DNA of 64,000 nt from Phil1 sp040767925 (GTDB lineage: Bacteria > Bacillota > Clostridia > Christensenellales > CAG-138). Made by a program: the position numbers and the translations under genes. This document shows, piece after piece, positions 51,936 to 59,651 of this stretch (the stretch's first letter is position 1; each line of letters starts with the position of its first letter). The stretch spans positions 1,178,001 through 1,242,000 of the forward strand of contig JAXGNN010000001.1 of NCBI GenBank assembly GCA_040767925.1. The letters are read 5' to 3'. The notes under the pieces are model-generated. The model was not told the origin of the DNA. It saw only the letters and a program-made list of their open reading frames with translations, and searched no databases.

Positions 51936-52979
51936 TCAGCCGATGCTGGTCATGATTTCCATCAGCGGCAGCATGACGCTCAGAAGGATGGCGCCGATGG
52001 CGGCGCAGAGCAGCGCGACGAGCGCGGGCTCCACCACGCTCACGAGCCGCGCGACGGAACGGTCGATCTCGCCCTCATAGATGTCGGCGACCTTCGATGT
52101 GACGCTGTCGAGCGCGCCCGCGCGAAAGCCCACGCCGAGTATGTGCGCGTACATGCCGGAGAAGAGGCCGCTCTCCTCGACCGCCCGGGAGAAGGAGGCT
52201 CCCCCGGCCATCGCCTCGCGGCAGGCGAGTATCCGCGTTCCGTACGCGAGGTTGTCGACGATCTGGGGCAGCGTCTCGAGCGCCGCGTCGATGGCGTGTC
52301 CGCTCTCGAGCAGCATCGAGAGCGCGAAGGCGAAGCGCCCCGCGGCGATCTTCTCGGCGAGCTTTTTCGTAAAGCCGAGGCGCAGGAAGGTTTTCATCAG
52401 TTTCGCGTAGCCCTCGGCGCTCCTGAGCCGGAACGAGAGGAAGGCGCAGAAGGCGAGCATCAAACACGCGACGCCGAGCGCGACGTAACCCGCGGCGGCA
52501 CCGAACGCGGCGATGTCGGGCGAGACCGCGCCCGCCGCGCCGCCGAGGTCCGCGAACACGTCCGCGAACACGGGCAGCACCTTGATGAGCAGCACCGCGA
52601 TCACGACGATCATGATGCCCACGAGCATCATCGGATAGAACACCGCGGATTTCAGTTGGTTCTTCACGGCGTGCTCGCGTTCATAATAGGATGAGAGCGA
52701 TTCCATGACCTGCTCGAGCTTGCCCGCGGCTTCGCCGAGGGAAACCATGTTCACCATATAATCCGGGAACATGGCCGCCTCCTTCATGGCGGCGGCGAGC
52801 TTGCCCCCTCCCTGCACGGAGAGGTTCAGCTTCATCAAAACGGGATCCCCGCTCTCCTTGGCCATGGCGGCGACGCCGTCGGGCAGGAACATGCCTGAGC
52901 GCAGCACGAGGGCGAGCTGCGCCGAAAATACGGAAAGCTCCTGCGCCGAATAGGGCCGCGCGCCGTTTTTCTCCGCCAT
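51936..52979 (-). CDS. pilC: Type IV pilus/T2SS inner-membrane platform protein (PilC/GspF)
   Basis: The 347-residue protein has two GspF domains (about 10-135 and 215-340) and three membrane segments, with VNMVSLGEAAGKLEQVMESLSSYYERE and LGVGFRAGALDSVTSKVADIYEGEIDRSVARLVSVVEPALVALLCAAIGAIL. These are the two G-E/G-D repeated motifs of the family. It is first in the six-gene operon; platform proteins transmit ATPase motion to the pilin subunits. Confidence 0.93.
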   Translation of the reverse strand: MAEKNGARPYSAQELSVFSAQLALVLRSGMFLPDGVAAMAKESGDPVLMKLNLSVQGGGKLAAAMKEAAMFPDYMVNMVSLGEAAGKLEQVMESLSSYYEREHAVKNQLKSAVFYPMMLVGIMIVVIAVLLIKVLPVFADVFADLGGAAGAVSPDIAAFGAAAGYVALGVACLMLAFCAFLSFRLRSAEGYAKLMKTFLRLGFTKKLAEKIAAGRFAFALSMLLESGHAIDAALETLPQIVDNLAYGTRILACREAMAGGASFSRAVEESGLFSGMYAHILGVGFRAGALDSVTSKVADIYEGEIDRSVARLVSVVEPALVALLCAAIGAILLSVMLPLMEIMTSIG

Positions 52980-53020
52980 AGGCTACCTCCCCGCGTAGAT
53001 CAGTCGATTGACTGTATTTT

Positions 53021-53049
53021 ATTGTATAATAGCTTTTTGTCGCTTACAA
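53021..53049 (-). promoter_or_regulatory. Candidate promoter of the pilus operon
   Basis: Minus strand TTGTAA (53049-53044), 17 bases, TACAAT (53026-53021). The -35 box overlaps the last codons of the DUF1667 gene. Confidence 0.55.
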
Positions 53050-53436
53050 GGGATGTTGCGATGTAATGTCCGATTCCTGTCGAATTTCTGCGTTCGCCGT
53101 AGCGATGAAATCGACGTTTGTGCCGCAAACGCCCGCTAAAACCGTGTCGCCGATGCGCACGGGCGGCTCCACAGCTATGTTTTTCAGCGCCGCGAGCGCG
53201 TCGAAAACCAGCTTCCTGTCAATCGGCTGATCGGTCTTCACGGGGAGGGGCGCCTCGCGTCCCTTGACGCGCACGAGCGCCGTCACCATGCGAACGGGGC
53301 GCGTCAATTCCTCCTTGGCGTAGGTTTCGCCGCGCTTGCAGGCAAAGCCCGCCACCGAGACGACCGCGCCGTTTTCGACCCTTGCCGTCATGCGGCAGCC
53401 CATGGGGCAGTTGATGCAGATGAGTTCCTTTTCCAT
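53044..53436 (-). CDS. DUF1667 protein linked to anaerobic glycerol oxidation
   Basis: The 130-residue protein opens MEKELICINCPMGCRMTARVENGAVVSVAGFACKRGETYAKEE, with three cysteines typical of DUF1667, followed by RPVRMVTALVRVKG and PVRIGDTVLAGVCGTNVDFIATANAE. In many Firmicutes this domain follows the same two flavoproteins, so it probably binds a cluster or serves as an electron-transfer partner. Its start overlaps closely with the end of the FAD oxidoreductase gene (TGACATG). Confidence 0.88.
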   Translation of the reverse strand: MEKELICINCPMGCRMTARVENGAVVSVAGFACKRGETYAKEELTRPVRMVTALVRVKGREAPLPVKTDQPIDRKLVFDALAALKNIAVEPPVRIGDTVLAGVCGTNVDFIATANAEIRQESDITSQHPL

Positions 53437-53437
53437 G

Positions 53438-54700
53438 TCACACCTCGACGCGCACGAGAAGCGGCGTGCTTTCGCCCGAAAGCCTCTCCGGCGCGAGCGT
53501 CACGCTCGCCATCTCGCCCGGAACGAGTATCTTTTCCTTGCGGGAGAAAATCTCTTGCCCGCCGCGCTCGACGACGACGCGCGCGCCCCTATACACCCCG
53601 CGCGGGCGGAACATCAACTTGACGGGCTCCCCGGGGCTTTCGCCGACGAACTGCGGCACGACGCCGGACACGCCGAAGCCCGCCTCGACGGGGACGCCCC
53701 CGCGCGCTCTCCTGTCGCCCGCGGCGTACCGCGCGGCGTTCCTCCCCGCGCGCGCCGCCTCCTCGGAGACGAAATCCACGAGGTCGTGCACGTGCAGCAC
53801 GTTCCCGCAGGAGAAGACGCCGGGCACCGCCGTCTGGAGCGCCTCGTCCACCTCCGCGCCGCCCGTCGCCGGGGAAAGGGTCACGCCCGCCAGGGCGGAG
53901 AGCTCGTTTTCGGGCAGAAGCCCTACGGAGAGCAGAAGCGTGTCGCACGAAAGCGTCCGCTCCGTGCCGGGGATAGGGCGAAGCTTGTCGTCCACCCGCG
54001 CGATGACGACGGCCTCGAGCCGCTCCTCCCCCCGGATATCCACGACCGTGTGCGAGAGGTGGAGCGGAATATCGAAATCGTCGAGGCACTGCACGATGTT
54101 GCGCGTCAGCCCCGCCGAATAGGGCATCAGCTCCACGCAGGCGAGCACCTGCGCGCCCACGAAGGTCATCCTTCGCGCCATGATGAGGCCGATGTCGCCC
54201 GAGCCGAGGATCACCACGCGCTTCCCCGGCATGAGCCCCTTCCTGTTGACGAGCTTCTGCGCGTTGCCCGCGGTATATACGCCCGCGCAGCGCGTGCCCG
54301 GGGTGCCGAGCGCCCCGCGCGGCCTCTCGCGGCAGCCCATGGCGAGCACGACCGCGTCCGCGCGGATGAATTCCAGCCCGCGCGCGCGGCTGGCGACGGC
54401 GGCGGTTTTATCCGGAGTCAGGTCGATCGCCATCGCGCCGCACCGGATTTCTATATTAAGCGCCCGCGCTTTTTCGATATACCGATCGGCGTACTCGGGG
54501 CCGGTCAATTCCTCTTTGAACGTATGCAGGCCGAAGCCGTTGTGGATGCACTGCTTGAGGATGCCGCCGGGCGCGTCCTCGCGCTCGACCACGAGCACGT
54601 CCGCGCAGCCCGCCTCCTTCGCGGCGACGGCCGCGGCGAGTCCCGCGGGCCCTCCGCCGATGACGAGCACGCCGACCTTTCTCTTTGGCATGTTTGCCAT
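53438..54700 (-). CDS. NAD(P)/FAD-dependent oxidoreductase of the glycerol operon
   Basis: The 420-residue protein starts near 54700. It has an FAD-binding GxGxxG (VLVIGGGPAGLAAAVAAKEAG), a second nucleotide-binding GxG (RVVILGSGDIGLIMARRM) and a C-terminal FAD motif in VPGVFSCGNVLHVHDLVDFVSEEAARAG. CIHNGFGLHTFKEELTGPEY is typical of the alpha subunits that accompany GlpA-type dehydrogenases. It likely passes electrons from the GlpA homologue to NAD+ or another carrier. The stop of the GlpA-like gene is five bases from this start. Confidence 0.9.
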   Translation of the reverse strand: MANMPKRKVGVLVIGGGPAGLAAAVAAKEAGCADVLVVEREDAPGGILKQCIHNGFGLHTFKEELTGPEYADRYIEKARALNIEIRCGAMAIDLTPDKTAAVASRARGLEFIRADAVVLAMGCRERPRGALGTPGTRCAGVYTAGNAQKLVNRKGLMPGKRVVILGSGDIGLIMARRMTFVGAQVLACVELMPYSAGLTRNIVQCLDDFDIPLHLSHTVVDIRGEERLEAVVIARVDDKLRPIPGTERTLSCDTLLLSVGLLPENELSALAGVTLSPATGGAEVDEALQTAVPGVFSCGNVLHVHDLVDFVSEEAARAGRNAARYAAGDRRARGGVPVEAGFGVSGVVPQFVGESPGEPVKLMFRPRGVYRGARVVVERGGQEIFSRKEKILVPGEMASVTLAPERLSGESTPLLVRVEV

Positions 54701-54705
54701 GTCCG

Positions 54706-56163
54706 TCACGCGCCCTCGCCCCCTTCCCCGAAGATGCGGCCGAAGACGAGCTTCGACCCGCCGCCGGACTTGGTGATTTCCGTCTCGGGAACGCCGAGCT
54801 CTTCCGACAGGATCTCCATGACGCGCGTGAGGCAGAAGCCGCTTTGGCAGCGCCCCATGCCCGCGCGCGTGCGGAACTTGACCCCGTCCACCGTGCGCGC
54901 GCCGACGGGCCGGCGGATGCTCTCGCGGATCTCGGCCTCGGTCACCGTTTCGCAGCGGCAGACGACGTTCGCGTAGTCCGGGTTTTCGGCGATCATCCTC
55001 GCACGCTCTGCTGCCGCCATCATGCGAAACTTCGGGATGCCGCGCCGCACGGGATCGAACGCCGGGTTCTCCTGCGCCCTGAGCCTCTGCGCGACGCTCT
55101 CGGCGAGATACACCGCGATCGCGGGGGCGGCCGTGAGCCCCGGGGATTCCACGCCCGCGGCGTTGAAGAAGAACGGCGTGTCGCCCGGCTCGCCCAAGAC
55201 GAAATCGTCCTGAACTAAGTGCGCGCGGATGCCGGAGAAGGCCGTGATGAAGCCGCGCGCGGGGATGTTCTCCCACGAGAGCGCGGCGTGCGCGAGCACC
55301 CGGGCAAGGCCCTCGGCCGTGGTGCGCTTGTCCTCGCGCGCGTCGATATCCTCGGCGGTGGGGCCGAGGAGGATGGTGTCCTCCACCGTGCGCGCGACGA
55401 GCACGCCCTTGCCCATGGCGGTGGGAAGCTGGAAGATGGAGCGCCTGAAGAGGCCGCCGTAATTCTTATCGACGATGTAATACTCCCCGCGCCGGGGCGC
55501 GATGGAGAGCGTTTCGGCGCTGACCATGTTGTTGATCTCATCGGAGTGGACGCCCGCGCAGTTGACGACGGCGCGCGCGGAAAACGCCCTCTTGCCGGAA
55601 TGGACGACATAGCCGCCGCCCTCCCCGCGCCGGACGGACGTGACGGGCGCATCCCGAAAGAACGACGCGCCGTTTTTCACAGCGTTCTCCGCGTAGGCGA
55701 AGGTGAGCTCGTACGGGCAGACGATGCCGCCCGAGGGCGCGTAGAGCGCGGCCGCGGCCTTTTCCCCGAGGTTCGGCTCCATGGCGCGAAGTTCCTCCCG
55801 CATCACGACGCGAAGTCCCTTGACCCCGTTCGTCTCCCCGCGCCAGACGAGGGACCGGAGCGCGGGTATCCCCTCCTCGGAGAAAGCGACAACGAGCGAG
55901 CCGTTCCGCTCGAAGGGCACGTCGAGCTCCTCCGTGAGGCGGTCGAACATCGCGTTGCCGAGGACGTTGAAGCGGGCCTTGTTCGTGCCCGGCTTCGCGT
56001 CGTATCCCGCGTGGACGATGGCCGTGTTGGCCTTGGACTGGCCGGAGCAGATATCGGCCGCGCCCTCGAGCACGGCGACCCCGAGCCTGTATCGCGTCAG
56101 TTCCCGCGCGACACCGCAGCCCACCACGCCGCCGCCGATGATTACGACATCGTATTTTTCCAT
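54706..56163 (-). CDS. glpA: GlpA-like anaerobic glycerol-3-phosphate dehydrogenase (FAD, BFD-type [2Fe-2S])
   Basis: The 485-residue protein has an N-terminal FAD dehydrogenase domain (YDVVIIGGGVVGCGVARELTRYRLGVAVLE, about 1-360) and a C-terminal BFD-like [2Fe-2S] domain (about 395-460). The latter has CRCETVTEAEI and a later GRCQSGFC, giving the four cysteines of CxC...C...C. This is the layout of GlpA/L-2-hydroxyglutarate-oxidase-type proteins; next to glpK, glycerol-3-phosphate is the likely substrate. The start at 56163 fits the family start MEKYDVVIIGGG; the longer frame upstream is repeat DNA. Confidence 0.9.
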   Translation of the reverse strand: MEKYDVVIIGGGVVGCGVARELTRYRLGVAVLEGAADICSGQSKANTAIVHAGYDAKPGTNKARFNVLGNAMFDRLTEELDVPFERNGSLVVAFSEEGIPALRSLVWRGETNGVKGLRVVMREELRAMEPNLGEKAAAALYAPSGGIVCPYELTFAYAENAVKNGASFFRDAPVTSVRRGEGGGYVVHSGKRAFSARAVVNCAGVHSDEINNMVSAETLSIAPRRGEYYIVDKNYGGLFRRSIFQLPTAMGKGVLVARTVEDTILLGPTAEDIDAREDKRTTAEGLARVLAHAALSWENIPARGFITAFSGIRAHLVQDDFVLGEPGDTPFFFNAAGVESPGLTAAPAIAVYLAESVAQRLRAQENPAFDPVRRGIPKFRMMAAAERARMIAENPDYANVVCRCETVTEAEIRESIRRPVGARTVDGVKFRTRAGMGRCQSGFCLTRVMEILSEELGVPETEITKSGGGSKLVFGRIFGEGGEGA

Positions 56164-56185
56164 GCAAACTTCCCTTAATTCAGCC

Positions 56186-56538
56186 GGGCGGATATGGAAT
56201 CCGCCCCTACGGCATTCCCGCCGCAGCGGCATTTCCTGATTGTCAATTGTTCATTGTCAATTGTCAATTGCTTCCTCCCCCCACGCACGCGCGCAGCACA
56301 CGGCGCGTTATGGACGGCCGGGCGGATATGGAATCCGCCCCTACGGCATTCCCGCCGCAGCGGCGTTTCCTGATTGTCAACTGTCCATTATCAATTGTCA
56401 ATTGCTTCCTCCCTCCACGCACGCGCGCAGCGCACGGCGCGTTATGGGCGGCCGGGCGGATATGGAATCCGCCCCTACAACATTCCCGCCGCAGCGGCGT
56501 TTCCCGATTGTCAATTGTCCATTGTCAATTGTCAATTG
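56186..56538. repeat. Triplicated 134-base repeat between glpA and glpK
   Basis: Three units begin at 56186, 56320 and 56454, an exact 134-base period. Each has the hairpin GGGCGGAT-ATGGA-ATCCGCCC, about 40 bases of linker and a heptad array (56239-56270, 56373-56404, 56507-56538). Units 1 and 2 then carry 37 bases (56271-56307, 56405-56441) that match the glpK 3' coding end (56539-56575), each with one mismatch. The third array supplies the glpK stop. Confidence 0.92.
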
Positions 56539-58030
56539 CTTCCTCCCCCCACGCACGCGCGCAGCGCACGGCGCGCTTCCACCCCAAGAGTTTCTCCCGG
56601 CGCGCGGTTTCGTCCATGTTCGGCATAAAACGCGCGGGCTCCGACACGCGGCGGGAAAGCTCATCCCGGTCCCGCCAGAAGCCGCAGGCAAGCCCCGCGA
56701 GATACGCCGCGCCGAGAGCGGTCGTCTCCACGCACGGGGGGCGCAGCACCGGCGCGCCGATGATGTCCGCCTGGAACTGCATGAGGAAATCGTTCGCGCT
56801 CGCGCCGCCGTCGGCCCTCAGGGAAGAAAGGCGTATGCCCGAATCCTCCTCCATGGCGCGGAGCACGTCGACCGTCTGATAGGCGAGGGATTCGAGCGTC
56901 GCCCGCACGATGTGCGCGCGGTTCACCCCGCGCGTGATGCCGACGATCGCCCCGCGCGCGTACGGGTCCCAATAGGGCGCGCCGAGCCCCACGAAGGCGG
57001 GCACGACGTAGCAGCCGTTCGTGTCGGGCACCTCGCGGGCGAGCTTCTCGCTCTCCGCGGCGTTGGGGATGAGTCGCACCTCGTCCCGAAGCCACTGGAC
57101 AGCCGCGCCCGCGACGAAGACGGAGCCCTCGAGCGCATATTCGACCCTTCCGCCGTAGCCCCAGGCGACGGTCGTCAGGAGCCCGTTCGCGCTCGCGACG
57201 GGCTTTTCTCCCGTGTTCATCAAAAGGAAGCAGCCCGTGCCGTAGGTGTTCTTCGCCTCGCCCGGCGAGAAGCACCTCTGCCCGAAGAGCGCCGCCTGCT
57301 GGTCCCCCGCCGCGCCAGAGATGGGGATCGCCGCGCCGAGGAGCGCGGGGTCGGTATACCCGTACGGATGGCTTGAAGGCAGCGCTTCCGGCAGCATTTC
57401 CCGGGGAATATCGAATAAAGTCAATATATCCTCATCCCATTCGAGAGAATGGATGTTGAAGAGCATCGTGCGCGAGGCGTTGGAATAATCCGTGACGTGC
57501 GCCTTCCCGCCCGTGAGCTTCCAGATGAGCCAGGTATCCACCGTGCCGAAGAGGAGCTCCCCGCGCCGCGCGCGCTCCCGGGCGCCAGGGATGGAATCGA
57601 GCATCCATTTGAGCTTCGTGCCGGAAAAGTACGCGTCGATGATGAGGCCCGTCTTTTCCCGAAACAGGTCGGAAAGCCCCTGCGCCTTGAGCGCATCGCA
57701 ATACTGCGCCGTGCGGCGGCACTGCCAGACGATGGCGTTGCAGACGGGTTCGCCCGTCGCCCTGTCCCAGACGACGGTCGTTTCGCGCTGGTTCGCGATG
57801 CCGATGGCCGCGATGTCCTCCGCCTTCGCGCCCACGCGCGCCAGAGCCTCGCTCGCCGCGCCGAGCTGCGTCGCCCAAATTTCCATGGCGTCGTGCTCCA
57901 CCCAGCCGGGCCGGGGGTAGATCTGCGCGAACTCGTTCTGCGCGGAGCTTACGGCATGCCCCGCGGCATCAAAGAGCATCGCGCGGTTGCTGGTGGTGCC
58001 GGCGTCGAGCGCCAGGACGTACTTTGGCAT
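56525..58030 (-). CDS. glpK: Glycerol kinase
   Basis: The 501-residue protein is full length. It has VLALDAGTTSNRAMLFDAAGH (phosphate-1), WVEHDAMEIWATQ, AIGIANQRETTVVWDRATGEPVCNAIVWQ, SGTKLKWMLDS and GLGAPYWDPYARGAIVGITRG, all typical of GlpK. It phosphorylates glycerol, feeding the glpA-type genes downstream. GGAGGTTTCT precedes the ATG. The final residues AIDN and the stop TGA are encoded within a heptad repeat, so the native tail may be altered. Confidence 0.96.
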   Translation of the reverse strand: MPKYVLALDAGTTSNRAMLFDAAGHAVSSAQNEFAQIYPRPGWVEHDAMEIWATQLGAASEALARVGAKAEDIAAIGIANQRETTVVWDRATGEPVCNAIVWQCRRTAQYCDALKAQGLSDLFREKTGLIIDAYFSGTKLKWMLDSIPGARERARRGELLFGTVDTWLIWKLTGGKAHVTDYSNASRTMLFNIHSLEWDEDILTLFDIPREMLPEALPSSHPYGYTDPALLGAAIPISGAAGDQQAALFGQRCFSPGEAKNTYGTGCFLLMNTGEKPVASANGLLTTVAWGYGGRVEYALEGSVFVAGAAVQWLRDEVRLIPNAAESEKLAREVPDTNGCYVVPAFVGLGAPYWDPYARGAIVGITRGVNRAHIVRATLESLAYQTVDVLRAMEEDSGIRLSSLRADGGASANDFLMQFQADIIGAPVLRPPCVETTALGAAYLAGLACGFWRDRDELSRRVSEPARFMPNMDETARREKLLGWKRAVRCARAWGEEAIDN

Positions 58031-58047
58031 AGAAACCTCCGGGTTCG

Positions 58048-58214
58048 GTCAATTGACAATTGTCAATTGCCCGTAAAGATCCCGGGCCGATATGGAATCG
58101 GCCCCTGCGCCCGCAGAACCGTCCCCGGCTCGATGGCGAGGCGTTATTCCCCGCCGCGGCGGGCGTTTCCTTCATTGTCAATCGTCAATTGTCAATTGTC
58201 AATTGCCCGTAAAG
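58048..58214. repeat. Repeat copy between glpK and glgA with duplicated glgA end
   Basis: GTCAATTGACAATTGTCAATTG (58048-58069), then CCCGTAAAG, then hairpin GGGCCGAT/ATCGGCCC (about 58083-58104), block GCAGAACCGTCCCCGG (about 58115) and an array ending 58205, then CCCGTAAAG again (58206-58214). The string TGTCAATTGCCCGTAAAG occurs exactly at 58061-58078 and 58197-58214. The second copy is glgA coding sequence. Confidence 0.9.
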
Positions 58215-59651
58215 CGCCTCGTAGTCCTTCACCCGCACGTCCCAGGAGAAGTCCTCCGCCATCGCGCGGCGCATGAGGCGCGCCCAGAGCGCGGGGTCGT
58301 TGCGGTAATAGTCCACGGCGTGCTGCACGGTATAGAGAAGCTCGTGCGCGTTGTAGTTCAGGAAGGCGAAGCCCGTGCCGGTATCCTCATATTTATTGTA
58401 GGGCGCGACGCTGTCCTTGAGGCCGCCCGTCTCGCGCACGATGGGGATGGTCCCGTAGCGCATGGCGATCATCTGCGCGAGGCCGCACGGCTCGAAGAGC
58501 GAGGGCATGAGGAACATGTCCGCGCCCGCGTAGATGCGCCGGGCGAGCCCTTCGTTATACTCGATGCGCGCCGCGGCGCGCCCCGGAAAGCGCTTCTGCA
58601 CCCAAGAGAAGAAGCCCTCGTAATGCGCTTCGCCAGTGCCGAGCACGGCGAGCTGCACGCCCGCGTCCATCATTTCAAAGAGCACGCGCTCGACGAGGTC
58701 GAGCCCCTTCTGCCCCGTGAGGCGCGAGACGACGGCGAGCATGGGCGCGTCTTCCCGTTTTTCGAGCCCGAGCTCCGCCTGGAGCGCGGCCTTGCACAGG
58801 CGCTTGCCCGCGGTGTCCTCGATGGAGAAGTGCGCGGGGAGGTGTTTGTCGACCGCGGGGTCGTACTCCGCGGCGTCTATGCCGTTGAGTATGCCGTAGA
58901 GCGCGCCGGAGCGCGCGCGCAAAAGCCCGTCGAGCGTTTCGCCGAAGAAGGAGGTCTGTATCTCCCCGGCGTAAGTGGGGCTCACGGTGTTGACGGCGTC
59001 CGCGAAGGCGAGGCCGCCCTTCATATAGCTCACGCTGCCGCAGTATTCGAGCGCGGCGGGGTCGAAGGCGATCTCCCCCAGGGAGAGCAACTCGTCGGTG
59101 AAAGCCCGGTCGAACACGCCCTGGAAACGGAGGTTGTGGACGGTGAAAAGGGTCTTGACCGCCGCGTACGCGGGCTTGTCCGCGTACTGCGTTTTGAGCA
59201 GCGCCGCCGCCATGCCCGTCTGCCAGTCGTTGAGATGGAGGACGTCGGGGAAAAAACCGAGCCCCTCCATCAGTTCGAGGATGGCCTTCGAGAAGAAGCC
59301 GAAGCGCTCCGCCTCGTCGCAGTTGAACACGCCGTAGATATACTCCCGATCGAAATAGAACTCGTTGTCGATAAAATAGTACGTGACACCGCCCTCCTCG
59401 AGGGACTCTATCCCGAGGAACTGCTCGCGCCAGCCAAGGCGGATGCGCCCGTCGTAGACGTGGGCGAAGCGCTCGCCGTACTTGCGGCGGATCTGCTGAT
59501 AGCAGGGGAGCACGACGCGCACGTCGTGTCCGACCCGCGCGAGCGCCGCGGGCAAAGCGCCCGCGACATCCGCGAGACCGCCGGTTTTGACGAAGGGCGC
59601 GCACTCGGAGGCGGCGAAGAGAACTTTCAGTTTTCGGCTTTCCGTCGTCAT
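58185..59651 (-). CDS. glgA: Glycogen synthase (ADP-glucose, GT5)
   Basis: The 488-residue protein has KVLFAASECAPFVKTGGLADVAGALPAAL (the KTGGL ADP-glucose motif near residue 23), DVLHLNDWQTGMAAALL, and the C-terminal EPCGLAQMIAMRYGTIPIVRETGGL nucleotide-binding region. It extends alpha-1,4-glucan from ADP-glucose. The ATG overlaps the glgD stop as ATGA. The last residues TIDN and stop lie inside the heptad array. Confidence 0.96.
   Translation of the reverse strand: MTTESRKLKVLFAASECAPFVKTGGLADVAGALPAALARVGHDVRVVLPCYQQIRRKYGERFAHVYDGRIRLGWREQFLGIESLEEGGVTYYFIDNEFYFDREYIYGVFNCDEAERFGFFSKAILELMEGLGFFPDVLHLNDWQTGMAAALLKTQYADKPAYAAVKTLFTVHNLRFQGVFDRAFTDELLSLGEIAFDPAALEYCGSVSYMKGGLAFADAVNTVSPTYAGEIQTSFFGETLDGLLRARSGALYGILNGIDAAEYDPAVDKHLPAHFSIEDTAGKRLCKAALQAELGLEKREDAPMLAVVSRLTGQKGLDLVERVLFEMMDAGVQLAVLGTGEAHYEGFFSWVQKRFPGRAAARIEYNEGLARRIYAGADMFLMPSLFEPCGLAQMIAMRYGTIPIVRETGGLKDSVAPYNKYEDTGTGFAFLNYNAHELLYTVQHAVDYYRNDPALWARLMRRAMAEDFSWDVRVKDYEALYGQLTIDN

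Noticed and set aside
53438..55276. Extended 612-codon form of the FAD oxidoreductase
   Set aside because: The first ~190 codons are an out-of-frame reading of the GlpA-like gene; the real start is near 54700.
56186..56538. CRISPR array
   Set aside because: Only three units of 134 bases, with the whole unit conserved and no variable spacers or cas genes.
56240..57376. 378-codon plus-strand frame across the repeats and glpK
   Set aside because: It consists of heptad translations (QLSI-type repeats) joined to the glpK antisense.
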